Below are positions 1 through 8,657 of a stretch of DNA of 64,000 nucleotides, one piece after another; within the stretch, counting starts at the first letter, position 1; each line of letters opens with the position of its first letter. The notes under the pieces were generated by a model that did no database searches, was not told the DNA's origin, and was given only the letters and a program-made list of their open reading frames with translations. The position numbers were made by a program, and so were the translations under genes. This stretch comes from Pedobacter xixiisoli. Lineage in GTDB: Bacteria > Bacteroidota > Bacteroidia > Sphingobacteriales > Sphingobacteriaceae. The stretch lies in the NCBI RefSeq assembly GCF_900215335.1, contig NZ_OCMT01000004.1, positions 248,001 to 312,000 on the forward strand, read 5' to 3'.

Positions 1-2
1 TT

Positions 3-722
3 ACCTTAACAGAAGAAGCATTACAAAAAATTAACAGTATCAAATTTGAAAGAACCGATAGTGTAAATAGCTGGGGCGGCTCGGGAAATACATCGAGGTT
101 CAGCAAGAGCAACGAGCTACAAATTGGCAGCTTAGTTTGGGAAAAAACGCCAATTTGGGAGAATAAAAATTCTGGTCAAAATACAAGTGGTAAATTTGGA
201 CTAGACTTATTTAAAGGAAAAATCATTAGCATCGATTTTGAGAAGAAAATCATCAGCATTAGCGAAGAACTTCCAAAAAACATCGAGAAATATCAAAAGT
301 TAAATATCGACTACAAAGACGACATGATGTTTGTAGCCGCTAATTGCGAAGTTGGAGGAGCCTCCATTGCCAATAAGTTTTTAATCCATTCGGGGTATGC
401 TGGTTCGATTTTATTTGATGACCAGTTCTCCAATGCAAATAAACTATCAGACCGACTTAAAATTACTAGTGAAAAACAGTTGAAAGATTCTTACGGCAAT
501 GTTTTAAAAACAAAAAAGGCAATTTTACCAACCTTCGCTTTAAGCAATTTCAATCTTAAAAATATTCCAGTGGGCTTTTTTGATGGCGCTATGGGTCGTC
601 AGAAAATGAGTGTATTGGGCGGCGATATTTTAAAGCGCTTTAACATCGTTATCGATGCCAAACGTGAGTTCATTTACCTTAAACCAAATAAATTGAAAAA
701 TGCAGCTTATTTGGATGTTTAA
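3..722 (+). CDS. Retropepsin-like aspartyl protease family protein, 5' truncated by window edge
   Basis: The reading frame is open from the left edge (first full codon at base 3) to TAA at 720-722, so the start lies outside the window. The C-terminal half carries the two marks of the clan AA (retropepsin-like, Asp_protease_2) fold: a flap-entry segment reading FLIHSGYAGSILFDD and a distal LGGDILKRFNIVIDAK segment. In active members the first motif is D-T/S-G; here it reads HSG, so the usual catalytic Asp is replaced by His and activity is doubtful. The gene converges on oxyR with three bases between them. Family call is fairly sure; enzymatic function is not. Confidence 0.7.
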   Translation, partial: TLTEEALQKINSIKFERTDSVNSWGGSGNTSRFSKSNELQIGSLVWEKTPIWENKNSGQNTSGKFGLDLFKGKIISIDFEKKIISISEELPKNIEKYQKLNIDYKDDMMFVAANCEVGGASIANKFLIHSGYAGSILFDDQFSNANKLSDRLKITSEKQLKDSYGNVLKTKKAILPTFALSNFNLKNIPVGFFDGAMGRQKMSVLGGDILKRFNIVIDAKREFIYLKPNKLKNAAYLDV

Positions 723-725
723 ACA

Positions 726-1658
726 TTAAATCCCCACTACATCCTTTTTCTTTCTATTTTTCATTCCCTTTGGAATAAGCGCTAAAACTTCCTCTTTTAA
801 TGCATTGAGCATTTTCTTCTTCACGAAGCTTTTATGCGTTACCAAACTGATTTCGCGTACTGGCTCTGGCGACCTAAAGTAACGTACTTTGTTCAGTTGC
901 TTGGTATTTAAATCATGTAGCGAAAGCTCGGGCAAAAGTGTTGTTCCATCGTTTACATCCACCATTCTAATCAAAGTTTCTACACTTCCTGTATTGTAAG
1001 TTAGGGCTTGCAGCTTATTGTTTTTGGTAGACCTGCAAATATTCAACACCTGCGAGCGCATGCAATGTCCTTCGTTTAGCAACCAAATATTTTCCTCTTC
1101 AAAATCTTCGGCATCGATGGTTTTCTTCTTGTAAAGCTTGCTGTTTTTACTCACATAACCCACAAAGGTTTCATAATATAAAGGTTGTTCACTAATGTTG
1201 GCATCAATCAGAGGAGTTGCCAAAATACCACAATCAATTACGCCAGTTTTTAAATGGTGAATGATATCTTCTGTAGTGTATTCCCAAATCATCAACTTTA
1301 AATCTGGATATTTACCTAACATCGAAGCAATTACTTCTGGCAATAAATACGGAGCAATAGTTGGGATAATACCAATCTTTAACTCTCCGGTAATTTCCTG
1401 CTCTTGGTCGCTAATAATTTCCTTGATCTTGCTATTTTCTTGCAATACAATTCTAGCCTGCTCTATAATTTGTACACCAATTTCTGTAGGCGTTACCGGC
1501 TGTTTGCTTCTATCGAAAAGTTTTACGCCAAGAAATTCTTCCAACTTTTGTATCTGCATACTTAAGGTGGGCTGGGTTACAAAACACTTTTCTGCAGCAC
1601 TTACAAAACTTCTGTAAGTATCTACCGCAACAATATATTCGAGCTGAACTAAAGTCAT
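726..1658 (-). CDS. oxyR: OxyR-type LysR family hydrogen-peroxide sensor/regulator
   Basis: A 310-residue LysR-type regulator. An N-terminal winged helix-turn-helix (about residues 1-60, with SAAEKCFVTQPTLSMQIQKLE) is followed by a periplasmic-binding-like effector domain. The segment GHCMRSQVLNIC places cysteines at residues 199 and 208, the same numbering and spacing as the peroxide-sensing C199/C208 pair of E. coli OxyR, so thiol-disulfide switching is expected. Members of this group activate catalase, Dps and peroxiredoxin genes; none is adjacent here. The upstream neighbour on the same strand is the DUF4249 gene, separated by a probable terminator. Confidence 0.9.
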   Translation of the reverse strand: MTLVQLEYIVAVDTYRSFVSAAEKCFVTQPTLSMQIQKLEEFLGVKLFDRSKQPVTPTEIGVQIIEQARIVLQENSKIKEIISDQEQEITGELKIGIIPTIAPYLLPEVIASMLGKYPDLKLMIWEYTTEDIIHHLKTGVIDCGILATPLIDANISEQPLYYETFVGYVSKNSKLYKKKTIDAEDFEEENIWLLNEGHCMRSQVLNICRSTKNNKLQALTYNTGSVETLIRMVDVNDGTTLLPELSLHDLNTKQLNKVRYFRSPEPVREISLVTHKSFVKKKMLNALKEEVLALIPKGMKNRKKKDVVGI

Positions 1659-1727
1659 ATAGTTAAAATTGATATTAATTTTCTTTAACTATAAATTTAA
1701 ACAATATTTATTAAAAAAGAAATCAAC

Positions 1728-1773
1728 CATTAAGGAGTTAAGATAAATTAAGAGCTAACTTAACTCTTTAATG
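1728..1773 (-). terminator. Probable terminator of the first TonB receptor/DUF4249 operon
   Basis: Two 15-base arms (1728-1742 and 1759-1773) pair with one mismatch around a 16-base loop. Read on the minus strand, the hairpin follows the DUF4249 stop at 1789 and is succeeded by a T-rich stretch (TTTCTTTTTT). The stem is AT-rich, so termination strength is uncertain. Confidence 0.5.
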
Positions 1774-1788
1774 ATTTTTATACTCCCA

Positions 1789-2595
1789 CTACTGTACCGT
1801 ATATTCCTTACTTTGTATAGTGTGTGCACTGAAATAACCTATTGCACCGCCTTTAATGTTGGTGACAGGGTTGGCTGGAGCTGCACTATCGCCACCACCC
1901 TGCGCTCCGTTATCTACACTAAACCAATATTTGTAAACGGGTTCGTCAATGGTTAAAAACTCCAACTTAATTCTATCACCTTTTTTAAGCTTACTTTCAT
2001 CGTCAAATTCATAAGGAAATATCGTTTGATTTACTGTTTTTCCATCTGTAAATTCATCATTTGTAGCCATGATAGATTTGGTATAAACCCCATTTTTATA
2101 CTCTATGAACCGATAGAAATTTTTCACTCCTATTGGATCCGTATATTTCACATGTGTAAACAACCTAGGGCCATCAAATAAATTTAACTCATAAGGATAA
2201 ACATCTTCCAAGGGAACCACAGCAGGCATGATACATGTAGAAGTAAAAGTCTGTCCGCCAACAGCAATTTTAAGCTTATAAGTCTGTGTAGGGGTACCTC
2301 TTAACGTAGAATGCAGATATACTCCTTTCTTTGCACTTTCATCTAATCGGGTTATATTGCCCAACTGATCCTCTATTTCCACCACAGCTCCACTAACGCC
2401 AGCAAAATCATTTGAGCTGCTATAACTTTTAGTTTTGCTGATCAATACGCGGGCTCCATTTGCATGGTCTGTTAAATTCGCTTCAATTACATACTTTTCT
2501 GCCGCCGTATCTAAATTTAATTCAATTACTTCCTCACAAGAAGAAAGCAAAAAAACTATTGAAAAAAGTGCAATGAGATATTTAAAACTATTCAT
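1789..2595 (-). CDS. DUF4249 family lipoprotein, partner of the TonB receptor upstream
   Basis: A 268-residue protein with a lipoprotein signal ending in LLSSC (Cys20), so probably lipid-anchored in the outer membrane. The body matches the DUF4249 pattern, with an N-terminal beta domain followed by segments such as YVIEANLTDHANGARVLISK. In Bacteroidota these proteins are encoded directly after TonB-dependent receptors and probably act as accessory surface proteins, although the substrate is unknown. Its start lies 9 bases after the receptor stop, so the two form an operon. A second such pair lies at 20656-23767. Confidence 0.8.
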   Translation of the reverse strand: MNSFKYLIALFSIVFLLSSCEEVIELNLDTAAEKYVIEANLTDHANGARVLISKTKSYSSSNDFAGVSGAVVEIEDQLGNITRLDESAKKGVYLHSTLRGTPTQTYKLKIAVGGQTFTSTCIMPAVVPLEDVYPYELNLFDGPRLFTHVKYTDPIGVKNFYRFIEYKNGVYTKSIMATNDEFTDGKTVNQTIFPYEFDDESKLKKGDRIKLEFLTIDEPVYKYWFSVDNGAQGGGDSAAPANPVTNIKGGAIGYFSAHTIQSKEYTVQ

Positions 2596-2604
2596 GAGTA
2601 TCGG

Positions 2605-4947
2605 CTATTTAAATTTGAAATTGTAAGAGATTGATGGGAGAAATTGGAATAAGGTAGTACGCACCACTTCTGTTTTTGAAGGGTCATTTTCCGCTTCGCG
2701 GAAGTTAATCGAGTAAGCATTTTTTCTACCGTAGGCATTATACAAACTAAAAGATAGCTCAGAACTGTAATTCTTTCTTTCCCTTAACTGCAAATTAGCA
2801 CCCAAGTCCAATCGGTGGTAAGAGGGCATACGGTACATATTTCTATCAGTATAGTAGAAAAATGTTTGTCCATCCATGTTATATTTTCCTGTCGGAAAAG
2901 TAATCGCATCACCAGTGTAATAAACCCAAGAAGCATTTAGATTCCATTTTTTGTTTAATTGATATGAACCTACCAAAGCTATTTCGTGTGTACGATCTTG
3001 ACGGGCGTTGTACCAATTGCCATTATTAATTCCGTCTATTTGTCTTTCTGTTTTGGAAAGCGTGTAACTTAACCATCCCGTAAAATCACCTTTCTTTTTC
3101 TTGAACAAAACTTCTAAACCATAAGCTCTTCCAATACCATACAATAGTTGTGTTTCGATATTATCCGAGTTAAATGTTTCGGCTCCATCTCTATAATCAA
3201 TTTGATTATCCATCGCTTTATAATAACTTTCTACATTCAATTCAAAAGCATTATCAAATAAATTTCTGTAGTAACCTACCGCGAACTGGTCAGAAACTTC
3301 TGGTTTTACCATTAGTGAACTTGGCAACCACTTATCGCTAGGGCGGCTAGAGGTTGAGTTAGAAATCATATGCATATTTTGTGCGTTTCTCACATACGAA
3401 GCCTTTAAAGAACTCTGCTGATTTAGCAAATAACTTAACGATAAGCGAGGTTCTAAATTGAAGTAATTTTTCACAAACTCTCCCTTGCTGTAGTAGGTAG
3501 AATTAAGGATATCTCCCTCTGGGCTTACCGTTAGAAAATCGCCGCCACCTAAAACACTAAAACCCGTTAAACGCAAACCAAAGCCAATGTTAAGTTTCTC
3601 GGACGCTTGCCAGTCGCTCGATGCGAAAAGGGCATTTTCCAAAGAGAACCTCTCCTGATAGTTTACTGGATTATAGCTAGAAGCCCCTTCAGAGGTAATC
3701 TCTCCAGGAGTAACGGTGTGGTAAATCGAGTTAAAGCCAAACTTCACTAGGTTCTTATCTGAAGCTTGCCAAAAGAAGTTTTGTTTTAATCCCCAATCTT
3801 TTAGTTGTGAAAATATGCGTACGTTGTCGATGCCCGTATTCACTTCTATTTTATTTTGATAACTCGTGTATGAAGCCGTTGTGGTTGAATTCAACTTCTC
3901 TGAAAAGATGTGCTTCCATTGTGCACTGGCAATTCCATTTCCCCAGCTTAATCCAAACGTTTTTGCTAAACCTAATTTATCGCTTCCTAAATAACCCGAA
4001 AAGGTTAGCTTATTGTTGTCTCCTAATTGAAAATCTGCTTTACCATTTACATCGTAAAAGTACATAGTGTTTTGGTTGATGGAGCTATCCGGAGAAAGTC
4101 GCAATAAAGCATCAACATAAGTTCTTCTCCCAGAAATAATGAAGGATGATTTGTTCTTTTGTATCGGCCCTTCCAAAGTAAGCTTAGAAGAAATTAATCC
4201 GATACCGCCCGAAGCTGAGAACTTTTCGGTATCTCCTTGTCGCATTTTGATATCCAACACAGATGACAATCTGCCACCGAATTGCGATGGCATTCCTGTT
4301 TTATACACCGTGATATCATCAACCGCGTCGGGATTAAAGGTAGAGAAGAAGCCTAACAGATGTGCTGCATTGTAAACAGGCACATCATCCATTAGTACCA
4401 AATTCTGGTCTGAAGAACCACCACGCACATAAATACCTGCACCACCTTCACCTGCAGATTTAATTCCTGGCAAAAGCTGAATGGCCTTTAAAACATCACG
4501 TTCGCCAAAAATGAGCGGAATATTTTTAATGGTCTTCATGCTCAATCGCTCTGCACCCATTTGCGGGCTAGCCAAGCTACGGTCGTCCCTAGCAGTAGAA
4601 ATCACTATCTCATCCAAATTATTGGCGCTATCTTCCAACTCAAAATTGAGCGTCGTGTTTTTAGAAACCCGTACAGTCTTTCTTAAAGTAGTCATCCCAA
4701 TTGCACTGATTACGAAAGTATAATTACCAGCTTTAAGTTCCACTTCGTAGCGACCCAAGCTATCAGCCATTACATTACGTTTTGCCTCAATAATGTTGAT
4801 GGTTGCCGCTTCTATTTGGCTGTCACCAGATTTTACTTGGCCAGAAATTTTAAAGTTTTGCTGCCCGAAGACATTTGTAGCGTTGAGAACGTGGAGAGAA
4901 AATAAGCTGAACAAAAATATGAAGAGCTTAAAGAGATTTGATGTCAT
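2605..4947 (-). CDS. TonB-dependent receptor with carboxypeptidase-like regulatory domain
   Basis: A 780-residue outer-membrane receptor. A signal peptide (about residues 1-28, ending VFGQ) precedes a carboxypeptidase regulatory-like (CarbopepD_reg) beta domain at about 30-110. The plug domain follows, with motifs LKAIQLLPGIKSAGEGGAG and IYVRGGSSDQNLVLMDDVPV, and then a beta-barrel ending in the aromatic SYNFKFK. TonB-dependent receptors import large or scarce ligands using proton-motive energy passed on by TonB. No SusD gene is present; the partner is the DUF4249 lipoprotein, so this is not a classical SusCD locus. The ligand cannot be told. It is a paralogue of the receptor at 21497-23767. 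Confidence 0.88.
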   Translation of the reverse strand: MTSNLFKLFIFLFSLFSLHVLNATNVFGQQNFKISGQVKSGDSQIEAATINIIEAKRNVMADSLGRYEVELKAGNYTFVISAIGMTTLRKTVRVSKNTTLNFELEDSANNLDEIVISTARDDRSLASPQMGAERLSMKTIKNIPLIFGERDVLKAIQLLPGIKSAGEGGAGIYVRGGSSDQNLVLMDDVPVYNAAHLLGFFSTFNPDAVDDITVYKTGMPSQFGGRLSSVLDIKMRQGDTEKFSASGGIGLISSKLTLEGPIQKNKSSFIISGRRTYVDALLRLSPDSSINQNTMYFYDVNGKADFQLGDNNKLTFSGYLGSDKLGLAKTFGLSWGNGIASAQWKHIFSEKLNSTTTASYTSYQNKIEVNTGIDNVRIFSQLKDWGLKQNFFWQASDKNLVKFGFNSIYHTVTPGEITSEGASSYNPVNYQERFSLENALFASSDWQASEKLNIGFGLRLTGFSVLGGGDFLTVSPEGDILNSTYYSKGEFVKNYFNLEPRLSLSYLLNQQSSLKASYVRNAQNMHMISNSTSSRPSDKWLPSSLMVKPEVSDQFAVGYYRNLFDNAFELNVESYYKAMDNQIDYRDGAETFNSDNIETQLLYGIGRAYGLEVLFKKKKGDFTGWLSYTLSKTERQIDGINNGNWYNARQDRTHEIALVGSYQLNKKWNLNASWVYYTGDAITFPTGKYNMDGQTFFYYTDRNMYRMPSYHRLDLGANLQLRERKNYSSELSFSLYNAYGRKNAYSINFREAENDPSKTEVVRTTLFQFLPSISYNFKFK

Positions 4948-5155
4948 TTACGTATCGGAATTTACTATGTTAATTAAAAGGTATTTTGATTATGACAATG
5001 AAAAAAGGACATACCCCTATGTATTCCTTAATTTTTTCGCAAGTTAAATAGAATGAAAGCATTTATCTCTTAAAGAAATGTTAATTTTTAAGCATTAGAT
5101 GGCATTTTCCTCGAATAGTTACTTCATATACAGAACGGAATAGACAATTAAATCT

Positions 5156-5163
5156 TACTTTTG
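5156..5163 (+). promoter_or_regulatory. Bacteroidota-type -7 box upstream of trmB
   Basis: TACTTTTG matches the Bacteroidota -7 consensus TAnnTTTG and lies 17 bases upstream of the GTG start of trmB. No clear TTG -33 element is seen at the usual distance. Confidence 0.45.
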
Positions 5164-5180
5164 TACTTTAATTTTTAGTT

Positions 5181-5831
5181 GTGGGAAAAGATAAACTCAG
5201 AAAATTCGCGGAAATAGACACCTTTCCAAATGTATATCAGTTAGATGAAGCAAAAGTACTGAAGGGAAATTGGGCAGAAACGCACTTCAAAAACAATAAT
5301 CCTGTAGTACTAGAACTAGCTTGCGGAAAAGGAGAATATTCGGTTGGATTAGCTAGGCTTTTTCCTGAAAAAAACTTTATCGGTATCGATTTAAAAGGCA
5401 ATAGAATTTGGAGAGGAGCGAGAACAGGTGTAGATGAAGCGATTCCTAATCTTGCTTTTTTACGCATCCAAATTGAGGATTTATTGGAATATTTCGGCGA
5501 AAATGAGATTGACGAGATTTGGATAACTTTTGCAGACCCACAACCTCAGATCAGCAGGGAGAAAAAGAGATTAACGTCTCCTAACTTCTTGGCGAAATAC
5601 AAGCCATTATTGCGTGAAGGCGGTAAAATCAACCTAAAAACAGATAATGATGGCTTATATGGCTACACCAAAGAAAAAGTAGAGCAATTAGGTTTGCTTA
5701 CACATAAAGATACCGACCATTTATATCAATCTGATTTAGCGGACGAAGTGCTTTCTATCAAAACGCATTACGAACGTATTTACCTTAAAAAGGATAAAAA
5801 CATTAACTATATTCAGTTTTCGTTTAGCTAA
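5181..5831 (+). CDS. trmB: tRNA (guanosine(46)-N7)-methyltransferase TrmB
   Basis: A 216-residue SAM-dependent methyltransferase that makes m7G46 in tRNA variable loops. The SAM-binding motif is VLELACGKGEYSVGLA (about residues 43-58), followed by FIGIDLKGNRIWRGA. The catalytic region reads ITFADPQP, a variant of the more usual FPDPWPK, followed by EKKRLTSPNFL. The start is GTG at 5181, preceded by a -7 box. It is divergent from the TonB receptor at 4947. Confidence 0.92.
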   Translation: MGKDKLRKFAEIDTFPNVYQLDEAKVLKGNWAETHFKNNNPVVLELACGKGEYSVGLARLFPEKNFIGIDLKGNRIWRGARTGVDEAIPNLAFLRIQIEDLLEYFGENEIDEIWITFADPQPQISREKKRLTSPNFLAKYKPLLREGGKINLKTDNDGLYGYTKEKVEQLGLLTHKDTDHLYQSDLADEVLSIKTHYERIYLKKDKNINYIQFSFS

Positions 5832-5838
5832 ACATTAT

Positions 5839-5900
5839 CGTCATGCTGAATTTATTTCAGCATCTGCTTGAAAAGATCCTGAACTAAATTCAGGATGACG
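5839..5900. repeat. Dispersed REP-like element (double hairpin)
   Basis: The outer arms 5839-5853 and 5886-5900 are inverted repeats (cgtcat(g/c)ctgaattt) with one mismatch. Inside them are two smaller hairpins, 5843-5863 and 5876-5896. The element fills the trmB-atl gap. Similar sequences are common between genes in Sphingobacteriaceae; a partial relative containing ggctcagcatgac occurs near 25225. Confidence 0.65.
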
Positions 5901-5912
5901 GAAAGGAGTAAA

Positions 5913-6239
5913 ATGGATACCAATTTCTATGAACAGGTTTTCGAAGTAGCGAGGTTAGTCCCAAAGGGAAGGGTTACTTCTTACGGAGCAATTGCCAAGG
6001 CTTTAGGTGTGGCCAATTCATCGAGAATGGTGGGGCATGCCATGGCTTACGCTGGTCAGGCTAGTCCGCAAGTGCCGGCACATAGAATAGTAAATGGCAG
6101 CGGCTTACTAACAGGCCGATTTCATTTCTCTCCACCAACATTAATGCAAGAGTTGTTAGAGAAAGAAGGAATTACTGTAGCTAACGATAAGATAAAGAAT
6201 TTCAAGCAGGTATTTTGGGATCCGTTGCAGGAATTGTAG
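5913..6239 (+). CDS. Alkyltransferase-like (ATL) DNA-binding protein, MGMT family
   Basis: A 108-residue protein matching the C-terminal DNA-binding domain of O6-alkylguanine transferases (VPKGRVTSYGAIAKALG, then RMVGHAMA). The alkyl-acceptor motif PCHR is replaced by PAHR (Ala56), so it cannot accept an alkyl group. ATL proteins of this type bind O6-alkylguanine and hand it to nucleotide excision repair. I chose ATG 5913 because it follows a GGAGTAAA purine-rich site. The in-frame ATG at 5895 lies inside the repeat element, so it is probably not used. Confidence 0.85.
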   Translation: MDTNFYEQVFEVARLVPKGRVTSYGAIAKALGVANSSRMVGHAMAYAGQASPQVPAHRIVNGSGLLTGRFHFSPPTLMQELLEKEGITVANDKIKNFKQVFWDPLQEL

Positions 6240-6323
6240 AGGTCTGAAGTACGAGGACAGAAAGTCCAATGATATTATTACCAATTTAATCATTCAAAAC
6301 TCACTCATTAGTCATTTTAAAAT

Positions 6324-6665
6324 ATGGGAAAATTAGCAGAAGAATTTAACAACTACCGCTCAAAAATGAACGAGCGAGTAATGGAAACCGCCAATACTAA
6401 CATTAAACGTTTTTTTGCGCTAGATACCACCTCTTACGCAGAAGGCGCATTAAACGTAAAGACTAAAGAAATGCTTGGGTTAGTAGCTTCGATGGTTTTA
6501 AGATGCGATGATTGTATTAAATATCACCTAGAAAAATGCTATAACGAAGGCGTAACTAATGAAGAACTTAACGAGGTTTTCATGATTGCCAATTTGGTTG
6601 GTGGTTCCATCGTCATCCCTCATTACCGCAGAGCTGTTGAGTTTTGGGATGACTTGCAGAAATAG
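6324..6665 (+). CDS. Carboxymuconolactone decarboxylase family (AhpD-like) protein
   Basis: A 113-residue all-helical protein. The motif LRCDDCIKYHLEKC gives a CxxC pair at residues 61/64 and a His at 68, the arrangement of the AhpD-like redox-active members of the CMD family, so a peroxidase or disulfide-reductase role is more likely than decarboxylation. It lies between the ATL gene and the SelW-like gene on the same strand, with gaps of 84 and 64 bases, in what looks like a small stress-related gene cluster. Substrate unknown. Confidence 0.85.
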   Translation: MGKLAEEFNNYRSKMNERVMETANTNIKRFFALDTTSYAEGALNVKTKEMLGLVASMVLRCDDCIKYHLEKCYNEGVTNEELNEVFMIANLVGGSIVIPHYRRAVEFWDDLQK

Positions 6666-6729
6666 ACTTTTACCACACCCCGTGCCGATGCTTTGGTAAA
6701 GGCACTAAGAACACAAAGAGAATTCTACT

Positions 6730-7008
6730 ATGAACAAGCCTATCGTCACTATCGAATATTGCCCAAAATGTGGCTGGATGTTACGTTCTGCTTATTTCGC
6801 TCAAGAGTTATTGACCACTTTCTCCGAAGAACTTGATGGTGTAACCTTAAAGCCTAGCGAAACGAGTGGCACATTTTTGATTTCCGTGAATAACGATTTG
6901 ATTTTTGACAGAAAAACAGAAGGTCGTTTTCCAGAAATTAAAGAGTTGAAGCAATTGGTAAGGAATATCGCTTGCCCAGATAAATCATTGGGACACTCGG
7001 ATAGATAG
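6730..7008 (+). CDS. SelT/SelW/SelH (Rdx) family thioredoxin-fold protein
   Basis: A 92-residue Rdx protein. The N-terminal IEYCPKCGWMLRSAYFAQEL carries C11-P-K-C14, the CxxC form of the CxxU motif of eukaryotic SelW. The C-terminal part (GTFLISVNNDLIFDRKTEGRFPE) fits the family's strand-helix pattern. The family is thought to act in thiol redox homeostasis. No in-frame TGA is present, so this is a cysteine-only member. Confidence 0.85.
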   Translation: MNKPIVTIEYCPKCGWMLRSAYFAQELLTTFSEELDGVTLKPSETSGTFLISVNNDLIFDRKTEGRFPEIKELKQLVRNIACPDKSLGHSDR

Positions 7009-7155
7009 TTTAAACCATTAAGGATTTAAGATACATTAAAACTACCGAAGTTTTTAAACGGCGAAACCCTCAACTTTAGCGCAAAAACAATAGCTAGAAA
7101 AAGTTAAACTTCGTAAGCTTGCAATAATCGTAATTCGTAAATCTAAAATCGTAAG

Positions 7156-7845
7156 TTACTTTACTGATTCGTTGTAGGATTTTACTAAAGCAATCAACAT
7201 TTTTTCATCAAAATATTCAGTTGCTTTGATACTTTCCGTTAATCCTTCGTCTCCAGTAAGTTTAGCTAATAAAAGGTTTTTTGTAGCTGTTGTCCTAGAG
7301 CCGTCGGCAGCAATTTCTTGCATCGGTCCCGTGCCAGGTTTTTCAATGAAATAGAATAGTTTTGCTTTTGGAGGCGCTCCTGCTGGTCGTTCAACACCAC
7401 CACCGCGATTACCGCCTAAGTTAATGCTTACACCGCCACCTAGACCTCCGCCCATTCCACCACCAGTACCCATGCCAACTCCGAAAGTAGGACGAGCCTT
7501 TACACGTGGCTGCACAGGCTCATCAACGCCAGAAGTACCACCAACTGCGTATAGATTCACTTTTCCCCCTTCTACCAATCTAAAAAAAGTGACCGTGGCT
7601 TTTTTACCTATAATGTAAGGTTTACTTTCGTAGGTATCGCCATTCCACAAAAATGATTTGATATCCTTGGCCTTATATTCCTTTAATCCCTGTTCCTCAA
7701 TTTGTATAAAAACAGATTCGTAATTGGTGCCTTTAATTTCTCCTCTCACAAAATTGCCATCACTAATTAATACCGCATCTTGAGCTTTTGCGGTGAAAGC
7801 CAGCAAACAAATTACGACTATCAATTTCAAAATTTTCATATTCAA
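7156..7845 (-). CDS. Secreted protein with glycine-rich segment, function unknown
   Basis: A 229-residue protein with a Sec signal peptide (about residues 1-21, ending TAKAQ). A beta-rich N-terminal domain (about 22-108) is followed by a low-complexity Gly/Met stretch (about 122-150) and an alpha/beta C-terminus. I do not recognise a specific family. Two starts are possible six bases apart (7845 or 7839). It is a single gene, facing the CPBP gene divergently. Confidence 0.6.
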   Translation of the reverse strand: MNMKILKLIVVICLLAFTAKAQDAVLISDGNFVRGEIKGTNYESVFIQIEEQGLKEYKAKDIKSFLWNGDTYESKPYIIGKKATVTFFRLVEGGKVNLYAVGGTSGVDEPVQPRVKARPTFGVGMGTGGGMGGGLGGGVSINLGGNRGGGVERPAGAPPKAKLFYFIEKPGTGPMQEIAADGSRTTATKNLLLAKLTGDEGLTESIKATEYFDEKMLIALVKSYNESVK

Positions 7846-7904
7846 ATTAACGGAAAATAACGTAGTATTGTTATACCTATAACATTTATTAACATCTTAA
7901 TACC

Positions 7905-8597
7905 ATGAAAAAATCGCTCTTATTATTTTATCAATTTCTTAAAAAGCCTTCATTTCTTAAAAAAAAAGACAAAGAAGTATTAGTCAAAGATTTTGCAGCG
8001 CTTTTTCTGCTCGATTTATTTTTTTCCGTGTTGATAGTAGGGCTGTTTTACATCTTACTACATTTCAAAATTATTAGAGAACATGAAAGTGCAGACCTCT
8101 TAAAAGAATATGGCATTTTAGGCACACTAATTATTGCTTGTTTTTTTGCGCCAATCTTAGAAGAGATATTTTTTCGATGGCATTTAAGAGACCTCCACGG
8201 ATCAATCTATTTTACTTTTCTATCTGTATCGGGATTAATTGTTTCTCAGATCAATGGTTCCTTACTTCAATTTTCGATAGTTCTTGCGGCTTTAATAAGT
8301 GCAGCGTTCACCATTAGTTTTTTGAAGAAAAAAGGGAAGTTCTATTCGGTTAGAATTTGGCGAAAAAGCTATCCTTTTCTATTTTACTACACGGCAATCA
8401 TTTTCGGGCTTATACATCTTAGTAACTTCAAAGACCTCACGATTACCGACCCAACTTTTCTAATTTACATTGCTTCGCAGACCTTTGGCGGACTTAGCCT
8501 TGGATATATCCGTATTAAACATGGACTCGTTTATAGTATACTTTTTCATGCTTGCTTTAACCTTGCGGCAGTTTCGCTTTCAATTCTTTTCCCTTAG
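7905..8597 (+). CDS. CPBP family intramembrane glutamic endopeptidase
   Basis: A 230-residue multi-pass membrane protein with the CPBP (CAAX protease and bacteriocin-processing, Abi) signatures. These are EE86-87 with R91 (LEEIFFRW), H171 in FGLIHLSNF, and H215/N219 in FHACFNL. CPBP proteins cleave within membranes and in other bacteria process prenylated or peptide substrates or give bacteriocin immunity. It resembles the CPBP protein at 59303-60013, with the same order and spacing of motifs and a shared (I/L)R(I/L)K(H/R)G segment. It ends 60 bases before polA. Confidence 0.85.
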   Translation: MKKSLLLFYQFLKKPSFLKKKDKEVLVKDFAALFLLDLFFSVLIVGLFYILLHFKIIREHESADLLKEYGILGTLIIACFFAPILEEIFFRWHLRDLHGSIYFTFLSVSGLIVSQINGSLLQFSIVLAALISAAFTISFLKKKGKFYSVRIWRKSYPFLFYYTAIIFGLIHLSNFKDLTITDPTFLIYIASQTFGGLSLGYIRIKHGLVYSILFHACFNLAAVSLSILFP

Positions 8598-8657
8598 TTA
8601 TTTTCAATTTATCGTTACCTTTATCATCTGTCTTAAATATCAAATACGATTAAGCAA

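Noticed and set aside
2605..4947. First TonB receptor as part of a SusC/SusD polysaccharide locus
   Set aside because: No SusD homologue or glycoside hydrolase is nearby; the partner is a DUF4249 lipoprotein.
5895..5912. Upstream ATG of the alkyltransferase-like gene
   Set aside because: It lies inside the dispersed repeat arm, while ATG 5913 has a purine-rich site just upstream.
6760..6771. Selenocysteine in the SelW-like protein
   Set aside because: The motif is CPKC, with normal cysteine codons and no in-frame TGA.
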